Origin: Candidatus Omnitrophota bacterium | GTDB taxonomy: Bacteria > Omnitrophota > Gorgyraeia > Zapsychrales > Zapsychraceae | Direction: 5' to 3' | DNA length: 55,258 nt | Assembly: GCA_016214285.1 (NCBI GenBank) | Contig: JACROV010000041.1 | Coordinates: 1 to 55,258 of the forward strand | Shown: positions 32,355 through 40,894 of the stretch, one piece after another | How the letters are laid out: each line of letters opens with the position of its first letter | Position numbering within the stretch: the first letter of the stretch is position 1 | Program-made: the position numbers and the translations under genes | The notes under the pieces: model-generated | The model's input: only the letters and a program-made list of their open reading frames with translations | Databases searched by the model: none | Told to the model about the DNA's origin: nothing

Positions 32355-33410
32355 CTAACACAGTTTAAATAGGGCGTCAACAGCTTCCAAAACAGCCTGC
32401 GTTGGAATAGTTTCCGAACATTCGGGGCCGTCTTGAGGGCGCGATTTAGAGGGTGGAACGCTCGCAACCCTGGAAAATTTCCCAAGCGGTTGCCAGCGTT
32501 GGGGATTGATCCCCGGTTGATTGCGGGTAAAGATAGAAACACACGGCGTTTTAACGCCCGCGGCGATATGGACCGGACCTGAATCATTGGAGACCAGCAA
32601 GTTACATCGCTTCAACAGTCCTGCCAACTGCCCTATGTCCGTCTGTCCGGTCAGGTCTAAAACTGGAACGTGGGTATCGGACATGATCTGCCGGGCAACG
32701 CCAGCCATATGCGGCGCGCCGATGAGAACAATTCTGGCCTGGTAACGATTGGCCAATTGATCAATAAGTTCGGCAAACTGCCCTTCCGGCCAGCGTTTCG
32801 CCGGGTCACTGGCGCCCGGATGAATGGCGATCAAACGCTCCTGCCTGCTAATGTGATATTCTCTGCAAAACTGTTCGATCCACACCCGGGCATCGGCAGA
32901 AACCGGCACATACAAATCTTCGGCCAAATCTTGCGGTGATTTATCAAGGATATTATTCGCGGGAATGCCCAGATGCCGCAAAACGTCCAGGCAGTATTGT
33001 GCCTCGTGTTGTCGTCCCAAATGCCGCTGGTCATGGATCGGGTCGTTCAATAAAAAGCCGAATTTCTTATTTCTGTATCCCGTCCGGCGAGGAATTCCCG
33101 CGGCCCGGCAAAGACAATTGGCGCGCTTTTTGGTGTGATAAACGATCGCCAAGTCAAATTTTTTCTGTCGCAAGACAGAAGCAAGATGCCAAAACCCGAA
33201 TATCCCGCGATGGACGCCCCGGCGGTCATCCACGATAATTTCGTCCAGATAAGGATTCCCCGTGACAAGGTCTTTCGTTAACGGTGCGACAAGGATCGAA
33301 ATACGTGCTGATGGATATGCCTGGCGCAAGGCCTTAATGGCGGGCGTTGTCAAGACCACGTCCCCTATTCTGTCAGTTCGCACGATAAGAATATTGCGGA
33401 AGTTCTTCAT
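32355..33410 (-). CDS. Glycosyltransferase family 9 (heptosyltransferase-like)
   Basis: GT9 enzymes transfer heptose or related sugars to LPS core. The N-terminal ILIVRTDRIGDVVLTTPAI is the family's first strand-loop, and IHPGASDPAKRWP and SNDSGPVHIAAGVKTPCVSIF in the C-terminal half bind the nucleotide sugar. Unlike the other three GT9 domains here, the tail lacks the paired Cys motif and reads PPSKSRPQDGPECSE. It is 351 aa and has no membrane segment. The acceptor cannot be told from sequence. Confidence 0.88.
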   Translation of the reverse strand: MKNFRNILIVRTDRIGDVVLTTPAIKALRQAYPSARISILVAPLTKDLVTGNPYLDEIIVDDRRGVHRGIFGFWHLASVLRQKKFDLAIVYHTKKRANCLCRAAGIPRRTGYRNKKFGFLLNDPIHDQRHLGRQHEAQYCLDVLRHLGIPANNILDKSPQDLAEDLYVPVSADARVWIEQFCREYHISRQERLIAIHPGASDPAKRWPEGQFAELIDQLANRYQARIVLIGAPHMAGVARQIMSDTHVPVLDLTGQTDIGQLAGLLKRCNLLVSNDSGPVHIAAGVKTPCVSIFTRNQPGINPQRWQPLGKFSRVASVPPSKSRPQDGPECSETIPTQAVLEAVDALFKLC

Positions 33411-33469
33411 TGTTTATAGATGCTCCTGCAGAATCTTTGGAAATTATTGTTGCCCCCTGCTGATTCACT

Positions 33470-33577
33470 TCGCCCCTCGAAATCGCCTTGCGATTTCAAG
33501 GGATTAAGTCCCGGGAATGCTTCGCATTCCACGGGATGAATCAAAGCGCTGGCCGAGCAGGCTCCCTTCGGGAGGGG
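33470..33577. repeat. Cluster of palindromes between two GT9 genes
   Basis: This gap of about 167 bases (33411-33577) has no gene. Three hairpins stand out: GAAATCGCCTTGCGATTTC, GGAATGCTTCGCATTCC and CTCCCTTCGGGAG. The 19-mer at 33557-33575 is identical (opposite strand) to 21922-21940. A TATAAA box lies near 33415 on the minus strand but without a convincing -35. Confidence 0.7.
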
Positions 33578-34594
33578 TTATCCGCCGCGGTTAAAATCGG
33601 GCGGATAAAAAATAACTTGTCCCTGGACGATCCGAAACGCGTTCAAAACATCCTGGCTGGTGATGGCCGCCATGCAATTATGTTTGCCGGGACTCCTTGG
33701 ATTGTGGCAGGCTGGACAGCCCTGATTTTTCTGCAGATAATGGCCGTGAAGACCCCACGGGCCGTATTTATGGACGTCGCTGGGACCGAATAGGGCCAGG
33801 ACCGGCACATCCAGATAACTGGCTAAATGCATCGGCGCGCTGTCATTGACCAGGGCCAGTGCCGCCCCTTGAGTTACCTGGGCCAATTGAAGCAAGGTCG
33901 TACGTCCGCACAAATTCAGAGTGTCTGCCCCTAGCACTTCCACCATTCGTTCGGCGATGCCGCGGTCCGTTTCGTCGCCGACAAAGACGACTTTTAACTG
34001 ATAACGTTTGATCAACTGATAGCACACTTCGATGAATCCCTGGGGCGTCCAGCGCTTTGCCTCACTCGCCGCTCCGGGCGCCACGATGATGTAGCTTTGC
34101 TTTTCTCCCCGGGCCGTTTGTAACAAATTGCGGGTATGGGCCTCGTCGCTGGGGGGGATCGTGAGCGCGTGGTGTTTCGGCGACTCGGCGTCATACGGAT
34201 AAACGGTGTGTAGCCGTTGGAGATGTTTATATTTCATATGCGTGCCGGCGTGCTGGGCCACCATCAAAGGCGTGCGATATCGCGGAAAAATTAAAACCGG
34301 TATAGCCGTGTTACGCAGATCGACCACCAGATCAAAACGTTCAGCGCACAAACCGGCTACCCAGGGAATCGTTTTCCAGACGGATTGACTCTTATCAAAG
34401 ACATGGACATCATTGATGAGCGGATTTCCTTTAAATAACGTCTGGGCTTTGGGCCCCACCACCACCGCAAATTTCGCCCGCGGGAAATCGCCGAGCAGAA
34501 TGTCCATCACCGGCAGCGTCAGGATAACATCCCCGATGTTGCTTAGGGAAATGACCAATATTTTATTGATCCTGGAACTGTCGAACCGCATCAA
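33578..34594 (-). CDS. Glycosyltransferase family 9 (heptosyltransferase-like)
   Basis: A 338-aa GT9 enzyme. ILVISLSNIGDVILTLPV starts the N-terminal Rossmann half; IVAPGAASEAKRW and LVNDSAPMHLASYLDVPVLALFGPS are the C-terminal nucleotide-sugar binding blocks. Near the end GCPACHNPRSPGKHNC gives the Cys-rich tail common in heptosyltransferase II-like proteins. The N-terminus overlaps the stop of the next GT9 gene by 32 bases; starting at the second Met (34591) is equally likely. Probably an LPS core glycosyltransferase. Confidence 0.88.
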   Translation of the reverse strand: MMRFDSSRINKILVISLSNIGDVILTLPVMDILLGDFPRAKFAVVVGPKAQTLFKGNPLINDVHVFDKSQSVWKTIPWVAGLCAERFDLVVDLRNTAIPVLIFPRYRTPLMVAQHAGTHMKYKHLQRLHTVYPYDAESPKHHALTIPPSDEAHTRNLLQTARGEKQSYIIVAPGAASEAKRWTPQGFIEVCYQLIKRYQLKVVFVGDETDRGIAERMVEVLGADTLNLCGRTTLLQLAQVTQGAALALVNDSAPMHLASYLDVPVLALFGPSDVHKYGPWGLHGHYLQKNQGCPACHNPRSPGKHNCMAAITSQDVLNAFRIVQGQVIFYPPDFNRGG

Positions 34595-35582
34595 GGACTT
34601 CCTTCACACTGACCGCCTGCATGCAAATATTATCAGGACATTCCAGATTGTAGCATGGCCGGCGATTGCACCCTACGTCGCGTTGCAAAATGACCGCGCG
34701 GCCGCTGCCGCGCGGTCCCGTGATTTCCGGACGCGTCGGACCAAAGATACCAACGACACTGGTCCCCACGCTGCTGGCGATGTGGAGCGGCCCCGAATCC
34801 GCGGACACGACGCAATCCGCGCGTTTCATAAGGGCCATCAGTTGTTTTAAATCAACTTTTCCAGCCAAAACAACGGGTTTACGGCGCAGGCCGGAAATAA
34901 TTGCCTCCGTCAAAACAACGTCTTGATCAGATCCGGAAATGACGACTTTGACCTCTCCGTCTTTCATCAACTCGTCGATGAGCCGGGCGAAGTGGTGGAC
35001 CGGCCAACGCTTCAGGTCCCAGTTCCCGCCAGGATGAACGACGACCAGAAAATCCTTATCTCCGACATCATGGCGTTTAAGCAGATCACGAATTTCTGTT
35101 TCGGATGCAATACTTGCCGTTAATGAACTGGCACGGTCCGCAACGGTAACTCCAAAAGATTCCACGACGTTAAGATAATAATCCAGACGATGCGTTGTTT
35201 GTTCATCCGGTGTTTTTATAGCGCGGGTCAAGAACATCCCGCGGCCTTTGGCATCATATCCGATCCGCTGCGGGATCCCCGCGAAAAAGGTGAATAACGC
35301 GCGGGTCAATGAACGGTGCAATAAGAAGGCGGCATCAAAATGTTTTTGAGAAAGTGCGCGGATCAACCGCAGCTTGGCCATCGGGCTACGATGAACGCCG
35401 TCTTCATCGTAAAGGATGATCTCGTCGATCGCGGGAATTGATTCTAATATTTCCCGCACGCGCGGCACGGCCAGACAACTGATCTGCGATTGAGGATACG
35501 CCGCTTTGAGCGCCTTGAAGATCGGCGAAGAAAAGATCACGTCCCCCACCCAGTTGACATTGACGACAAGGATCTTTCTCAT
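34563..35582 (-). CDS. Glycosyltransferase family 9 (heptosyltransferase II-like)
   Basis: A 339-aa GT9 enzyme with ILVVNVNWVGDVIFSSPIF at the N-terminus, which is the heptosyltransferase II-like opening. VVVHPGGNWDLKRWP and SADSGPLHIASSVGTSVVGIFG are the donor-binding blocks, and the tail holds CNRRPCYNLECPDNIC. The start overlaps the GT4 stop (ATGA). It probably adds a core heptose or hexose after Kdo transfer by WaaA. Confidence 0.9.
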   Translation of the reverse strand: MRKILVVNVNWVGDVIFSSPIFKALKAAYPQSQISCLAVPRVREILESIPAIDEIILYDEDGVHRSPMAKLRLIRALSQKHFDAAFLLHRSLTRALFTFFAGIPQRIGYDAKGRGMFLTRAIKTPDEQTTHRLDYYLNVVESFGVTVADRASSLTASIASETEIRDLLKRHDVGDKDFLVVVHPGGNWDLKRWPVHHFARLIDELMKDGEVKVVISGSDQDVVLTEAIISGLRRKPVVLAGKVDLKQLMALMKRADCVVSADSGPLHIASSVGTSVVGIFGPTRPEITGPRGSGRAVILQRDVGCNRRPCYNLECPDNICMQAVSVKEVLDAVRQFQDQ

Positions 35583-36685
35583 GGTCGGGCTTCTGGAATT
35601 GTGGTTTTATATAACGTCAGTGTCTTCTCCACCATCAAGTCAGCGGAATGATCAGTCCGTATGAATTCCCTGCCGGCGTTGGCAACCCGCGCCAGACGGT
35701 CAGGGTCACGCAGGACCATCCGGATCGTTTGCCCCAAAGAGACCGGATCTTCCGGTTCGACCAAGAAACCTGTTTTCCCTTCTTCGATCAGGCTCGGGAT
35801 ACCCCCCACACGAGAAGCGATGACCGGCACGCCGGCGGCCTGCGCTTCCATGATCGAGATCCCCAGCCCTTCCTGGCGCGACGGCATAACGAAAATATCC
35901 AGCAGGGGTAAGATCTCTACGGCTTTATTGGTGAACGGATAGAACAAGACGTTTCGTTCCAGTTGGAATTCTTTGACCATTTTCCGAAGGATCGGTTCCG
36001 TTTTTCCCTCACCGGCAATGATCAATTTCGCGTCCGGGATCTGTTCGACAACGGTCTTCATCGCCCTGATCAGGATGTCCTGCCCCTTCACCTCCGACAA
36101 ACGGGCGATGATCCCCGCAACGGGCTCTGCCCCCAGATCATATTTGAGGCGCATCTGGCGCTTGATCGCGTAATCGGCCGGTGTATACATCCGCATATCA
36201 ATGCCACTGGGGATCAGACTGATGCGCTCGTCCGCGACCTGAAAGTCATCATGCAAATGTTTTTGAACGGCCTCGCTGATGACGACGACCGCGTCCCCCC
36301 AGCAGGGAAACATCAGCCGGGATACACGTGGATTAAAAAAGCCGTGACATGTGCTGACAAAGGGGCAGCCGGTCATCGTCGCCAACCAGAAGCCCATCAC
36401 CTGCGTTACCCGCGTTTGCGCGTGGATCATATCGATCGCGTGCCGGCGGATATATTGGCTTAAGGACAGCAACGCGCAATAGATCCTCGGGTCGAGCTCT
36501 GATTTTGTCCGGATGTTCAGCTCCAGAAGCCGCGCGCCCAACGCCGAAAACTCAGCGGCCATATCGCCGCCGCTTGAAGCGATGTGCACGCGCACGCCGC
36601 GCTCGATCATCCCTTTGCTGAGTGTCAAAAGATAACTGGTGATCCCGCCGGTATTGAGATGTGTGGTCAAAAAAAGAACGTTCAC
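35579..36685 (-). CDS. Glycosyltransferase family 4
   Basis: A GT-B fold enzyme of 368 aa. The N-terminus LFLTTHLNTGGITSYLLTLS is the GT4 acceptor-side opening; TCHGFF and the short LIPSGIDMRMY follow. The C-terminal Rossmann domain has ARLSEVKGQDILIRA, IAGEGKTE, and the EX7E-type MPSRQEGLGISIMEAQAAGVPVIAS. It lies between GT9 genes and the GT4-GT9 fusion with ATGA overlaps both sides, so it belongs to the same LPS or glycan assembly operon. Donor and acceptor are unknown. Confidence 0.92.
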   Translation of the reverse strand: MNVLFLTTHLNTGGITSYLLTLSKGMIERGVRVHIASSGGDMAAEFSALGARLLELNIRTKSELDPRIYCALLSLSQYIRRHAIDMIHAQTRVTQVMGFWLATMTGCPFVSTCHGFFNPRVSRLMFPCWGDAVVVISEAVQKHLHDDFQVADERISLIPSGIDMRMYTPADYAIKRQMRLKYDLGAEPVAGIIARLSEVKGQDILIRAMKTVVEQIPDAKLIIAGEGKTEPILRKMVKEFQLERNVLFYPFTNKAVEILPLLDIFVMPSRQEGLGISIMEAQAAGVPVIASRVGGIPSLIEEGKTGFLVEPEDPVSLGQTIRMVLRDPDRLARVANAGREFIRTDHSADLMVEKTLTLYKTTIPEARP

Positions 36686-38784
36686 GGCCTGGCGCCCATC
36701 AAACTTTCGATTTTGCCGGCGACTTCATCCGGCGTAATGTCCCGCATGCACGCGTGCGTCATGATCAGACAGCGCGGGCTGTAACAGGGCGCGCAGGCGG
36801 GTTTCTTTTCCAGAATGATCATATTCCTGGCCGGCGGCCGGTGTCTTTGCGAATCCGTCGGGCCGAAAAAAGCGACCAGCGGCGTGCGCATGGCCGCGGC
36901 AACATGCAAAGGTGCCGAGTCCGGCGTGATAAAAACTTTGCAGCGTTCAATGAGCGCGGCCAATTGCAAGATATCGGTGCGTCCCACAAAAATTGCTGGT
37001 TTGGACTTCGTCCGCGCCAGAAGTTGCTCGACCAAAGATCTATCTTTCTCCATTCCGGTGATGAGCACGCGGATACTTTTGCCGGAAAGCAGGTCGCATA
37101 AACGCGCGGCATGTTCCACGGGCCAATTTTTCGTCTGCCATTTTTGCGAAGCGGCGATGTTGATGCCAACGATCCGGGTCACGTTGCCCAGCCATTCCGC
37201 GTCGAGGAGTTCCTGAACGTATTTACGGTCCTTCTTTGAAGGCCAAAGCTCCAAAGCCAATTCTTTCGGGGGTGTTATCCCCATCGTTTGCAATAATTGG
37301 AATTGATGGTCGACCGCCGGAATGTCATTGCGATATTGTTTTAACGGATTCGTCAGCAGTCCACTCCATTTTCCGTTGTCGTATCCGTAGCTTTCCCGGG
37401 GGAAGCTCAAGAACGCCAGCAGGTGACTTTTACGGCTATTTTGAAAGTCGATGATCTTGTCAAAACGGTATTTGCGCAGCCGGTGCGACAAGCGTATCGC
37501 CTTGATCCACCCTTTGTTCTTCTGGCGCGTGTCATCGATAATAAGCCCATCCAGATAGGGGCAGTTCTGCAATACCTTGCGCGATTCTTTTCCAACAAGG
37601 CAGTAGATCTTCGCCCGCGGATATTTTTCCCGCAACGCCTTCAATGACGCCGTTACCAAAACCACATCGCCCGTCGCGCTGATCTTGATCACCAGGATGT
37701 TCAGGGAATTGAGCAATTCCTCGTAAACTTTTAACGTTTGGGACGCCATATGTCCCAGCGTGAAGTTTTCCTGCAATTTTTGCCGCGCCGCGCCGGCCAG
37801 CTGGGCGGCAAATTTTTTATCGCCCAGAACGCGCGTCACAGCTTTGGCCATGCCGTCCGGATCTTTAGGCATTACCAATAAACCCGTTTGGCCGTCATCG
37901 ATGATGTCAACGACACCCCCGACGCTGGTGGCAACCACCGGAACGCCTGCGGCCTGGGCTTCCAGGATCACCCTCCCAAAAGCTTCCTGGGTCACCGTGG
38001 AAAGGACAAGCACATCCGTCTGGGCCAACAGTTGCGGGACATCTTTGCGGTTTCCCAAGAATTCAACATGTTCCTGGATCCCCAGACGATGGGTGAGGAC
38101 TTGCAGTTCAGCTTTGTAGGATTGTTTGGCCGCCGGCGCGTCCCCGATGATCCAAATACGGATATTAGGCATCGCGCGCGCCACCTTTGCCATCGCGCGT
38201 AAAAAAAACGTATGACCCTTCAAGGGCGTCAGCCGCCCGACGATCGTAACGGTAAAAAATGATTTTCCCTCAATGACCGGACGCTGCGCCCGGAACTTTT
38301 CAACGTCAACACTGCGGGGAATGTAACGGATGCTATTGGACAAGGCGCCGAAATGTTCCATCATGTGCCGCCCGATGACACGGCTGGGCACGATGATCAG
38401 TTTGGGCCATCCCATCACCTGGCTGAACATGCGATTGCCATAATATCCGTGACAAGTTGTGATAAACGCGGCCTGTGTCCCCCGGCAGGCAAAATAAGCG
38501 ATCCAGGCCGGCACACGGGAACGGGCGTGGACGATATCCGCTTTTTCATTTCGAATGATCGCGCGTAACGCCTTGACACATTTTATCATCAACCAAAACG
38601 ACTTTTTGTGGACGGGCAACGTGTAATGCCGCGTCCCGGCGGCTTCCAGATCACTGACCAGTTCGCCGCCGTTGGACACAACGACGGATTGATGCCCGTG
38701 ATCGACCAGATATTTCGCCAAGTCGACCGTGCCGGTTTCCACGCCGCCGACATTGAGTTCAGGTAAAACTTGTAAAATTCTCAT
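36682..38784 (-). CDS. Fused GT4-GT9 bifunctional glycosyltransferase
   Basis: A 700-aa protein carrying two whole enzymes. Residues 1-360 are a GT4: VLPELNVGGVETGTVDLAKY, TCHGYYG, VGRLTPLKGHTFFLRAMAK and the EX7E motif in TQEAFGRVILEAQAAGVPVV. Residues about 365-700 are a GT9: ILVIKISATGDVVLVTASL, INIAASQKWQTKNWP, TPDSAPLHVAAAMRTPLVAFFG and a Cys tail (CAPCYSPRCLI). The junction (EELLNSLNILVIKI) is only a few residues. I see no frameshift between them, so one polypeptide is expected that might add two consecutive sugars. Confidence 0.9.
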   Translation of the reverse strand: MRILQVLPELNVGGVETGTVDLAKYLVDHGHQSVVVSNGGELVSDLEAAGTRHYTLPVHKKSFWLMIKCVKALRAIIRNEKADIVHARSRVPAWIAYFACRGTQAAFITTCHGYYGNRMFSQVMGWPKLIIVPSRVIGRHMMEHFGALSNSIRYIPRSVDVEKFRAQRPVIEGKSFFTVTIVGRLTPLKGHTFFLRAMAKVARAMPNIRIWIIGDAPAAKQSYKAELQVLTHRLGIQEHVEFLGNRKDVPQLLAQTDVLVLSTVTQEAFGRVILEAQAAGVPVVATSVGGVVDIIDDGQTGLLVMPKDPDGMAKAVTRVLGDKKFAAQLAGAARQKLQENFTLGHMASQTLKVYEELLNSLNILVIKISATGDVVLVTASLKALREKYPRAKIYCLVGKESRKVLQNCPYLDGLIIDDTRQKNKGWIKAIRLSHRLRKYRFDKIIDFQNSRKSHLLAFLSFPRESYGYDNGKWSGLLTNPLKQYRNDIPAVDHQFQLLQTMGITPPKELALELWPSKKDRKYVQELLDAEWLGNVTRIVGINIAASQKWQTKNWPVEHAARLCDLLSGKSIRVLITGMEKDRSLVEQLLARTKSKPAIFVGRTDILQLAALIERCKVFITPDSAPLHVAAAMRTPLVAFFGPTDSQRHRPPARNMIILEKKPACAPCYSPRCLIMTHACMRDITPDEVAGKIESLMGARP

Positions 38785-38797
38785 TGTCGTTAAAAAA

Positions 38798-40861
38798 TCA
38801 AATGATTTTCCGGATGGCCTCGAGCATCACAGGGTTGTCATCCAGGGGCTTGGTCTGGATCTTGCCCTTGGCGATATCATAGACGGCGCGGCCGATATCC
38901 TTGATGCCGCTGGCCAGGATGTACCCTTGCGCGCCCAACTGTTCGATAAAATCCAGGTGCTTATTTTGCGCGCCCGCGCCTTTGGCGCGTAATTCGGGAA
39001 GAAAAACGATGGCGCTCTTCCCCGAACTGGCCGCCTCGGAGACCATGGATATGCTGTCTCCGGAAACAACCTGGATATCGGACAACCCCAAAATGCCTCC
39101 CACCGCTTCCGGGACGTTGTCCTGCCCGGCCAAGATCAACAAAGGACACCGCGGATGTTTGCGTAAACGTTTATGCAAAAGTTGTTCGACCGACGCCGGT
39201 GTCCGGCGTGAAGTGGTGGCCAGAATATCAGCATTGATCTCCTGCGCCACTTCGGTCAATTGATGAACAAGTACTTTCATCTGATGTTCATCCAGGAAGA
39301 TATTCTTTGAATCACCACCAATGAAAAGGCCGATCTTTAATCTAAGATTATTTTTAAGATGCGAATAGCGATTTAACAACGCCTGGGATTGCCGCGTTTG
39401 ATATTCTTGCGTGATCAGATTCGGCGCGGCTTTCGTATAGACCAGCGATGTCCGCGGATCATGCCCGCCCCGCATCTCGTGTTGCGGCAAGATCACCAAA
39501 TGGAACCGCCGGTATCCCAGCAGGCCGGGCTTGAGGATAACGACACTTTTCGCCCCATAATCGCGGGATAGAAAATTATTGACCCCCGCCATGCCGGAGC
39601 CGCAGGAAACGATGAAATCCGCCTTGATCCGCTGGATCTGCTGGAATGATTCCGGGGTCAGGAACCCTTTTAACCATCCCAATTGCGCCCGGTAAAAAAC
39701 TGGCGGGATCAGGAGATTCAGGATCGTGAACAACTTGCGGTGCCATTGACTTTTAAAAACGATTTCGGTCGTTCGGACACTCGAAGATATGCCGCGTTCA
39801 CCAAGCACTTTCTGCAACAATCCGGCAACCGCCTGGGATTGGCGCAGGTGGCCGGTTTTTCCATCGTTTAAAATGGCGATGGCGGTTTCGTTGGAATACT
39901 TCCAGATCTTGTAAAACCACATGTATTCGGACGGGTAACGCCGGATGTAGTCTTCCATGATCCTGGTTATCCGGTTCAAATTCGCGGGAATATCTTTCTC
40001 AGGATCTCCGGTGTTGATCAATTCCAGGGGTTTGTGCACGATCATCTTGTGCCGCCCGTTCTGTTCCCGATGGATGATGCTAAAGCAGATCGGCACGCCC
40101 CACTTGAGTCCCATCCGGATCGCCCCCACGGACATTGAGGCGTTGCGGCCAAAAAACGGCACCAGGGTTCCGTCTCTGCCCCCCTGGTCGACCACCATCC
40201 CGATGACTTCGTTGTTCTGGAGACTGCGAACAAAATCGCGCGTGCCCATCCCGCGGGAAAGAACGACATAACCGCCGCAGGAACGGTACCAGTTCAAAAG
40301 TTCATCCAGGCGGGAATAACGGGTTTGCGGCTTGACCATCACTTTATAAGGCAAGTTGAGCATGGCGCACGAAAGGCTCGCCAGTTCCCAGCTGCCGAAG
40401 TGCATCGCCAGCATGATGGCGCCCTTACCCTGCCCACGGCCTTCAGAAAGGTTCTCGATGCCTTCGACCGTAATAAGTTTTTGAAAATTTTTCGGCGTGA
40501 TGAGCGGCATGCGGAACAGATCGATGAAATTCTGCCCGTAATTGCGGAATAATTGTTTTGTGATGCGCTTTAATTCGGCAGGCGACCTGGAATCGGCGAA
40601 AACCATCTTCAGGTTGGCATAGGCGAGGATTTTGTGCCTCGTGTCGAAATAATACGCGAGCATCCCGATCATCCTGCCAATGAACAAAGCGATTCCCAAC
40701 GGCAACAAGCGCACAAAGGCGCCAAAAATACTGACGCTATGAAAGATCAACCCTTCAACTAAGCCGGGTTTGAAAACTGGGGCACGCTCAGTCCTTCGAT
40801 TACACTCAGGACTGAGCCCTGAGCGAAGTCGAATGGGCTCAGGGTTGATACTGAGCGGCAC
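38798..40861 (-). CDS. Fused LpxL-type lipid A acyltransferase and ELM1-like glycosyltransferase-fold protein
   Basis: The first half (to about residue 325) is an LpxL/HtrB-family acyltransferase: a hydrophobic anchor, MHFGSWELASL with the catalytic HX4E, and RDGTLVPFFGRNASMSVGAIRMG. The second half (from AIAILNDGKTGHLRQS) matches the ELM1/DUF1022 family, a GT-B-like fold, with SCGSGMAG, GLFIGGDSKNIF and the SGDSISMVSEAASSGK block. The start is GTG 40861, one base after the lpxK stop and with GGAGG eight bases upstream. The longer frame to 40933 lies inside lpxK. The first ~25 residues are encoded by a palindromic repeat. Confidence 0.85.
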   Translation of the reverse strand: MPLSINPEPIRLRSGLSPECNRRTERAPVFKPGLVEGLIFHSVSIFGAFVRLLPLGIALFIGRMIGMLAYYFDTRHKILAYANLKMVFADSRSPAELKRITKQLFRNYGQNFIDLFRMPLITPKNFQKLITVEGIENLSEGRGQGKGAIMLAMHFGSWELASLSCAMLNLPYKVMVKPQTRYSRLDELLNWYRSCGGYVVLSRGMGTRDFVRSLQNNEVIGMVVDQGGRDGTLVPFFGRNASMSVGAIRMGLKWGVPICFSIIHREQNGRHKMIVHKPLELINTGDPEKDIPANLNRITRIMEDYIRRYPSEYMWFYKIWKYSNETAIAILNDGKTGHLRQSQAVAGLLQKVLGERGISSSVRTTEIVFKSQWHRKLFTILNLLIPPVFYRAQLGWLKGFLTPESFQQIQRIKADFIVSCGSGMAGVNNFLSRDYGAKSVVILKPGLLGYRRFHLVILPQHEMRGGHDPRTSLVYTKAAPNLITQEYQTRQSQALLNRYSHLKNNLRLKIGLFIGGDSKNIFLDEHQMKVLVHQLTEVAQEINADILATTSRRTPASVEQLLHKRLRKHPRCPLLILAGQDNVPEAVGGILGLSDIQVVSGDSISMVSEAASSGKSAIVFLPELRAKGAGAQNKHLDFIEQLGAQGYILASGIKDIGRAVYDIAKGKIQTKPLDDNPVMLEAIRKII

Positions 40862-40894
40862 TTTAAGCCCCTCCTTTCGCCGTCGAAGTATCAA
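40775..40894. repeat. REP-like palindromic element at the lpxK/lpxL junction
   Basis: CTCAGTCCT and AGGACTGAG form a 9-bp stem, and GAGCCC with GGGCTC another. CGCCGTCGAAGTATCAA (40878-40894) is identical to 12565-12581 in rimP, and GCTCAGGGTTG-TACTGAGCGGC matches there too with a two-base indel. The element supplies the last codons of lpxK, the Shine-Dalgarno and start of lpxL, and the first ~25 LpxL residues. Confidence 0.8.
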
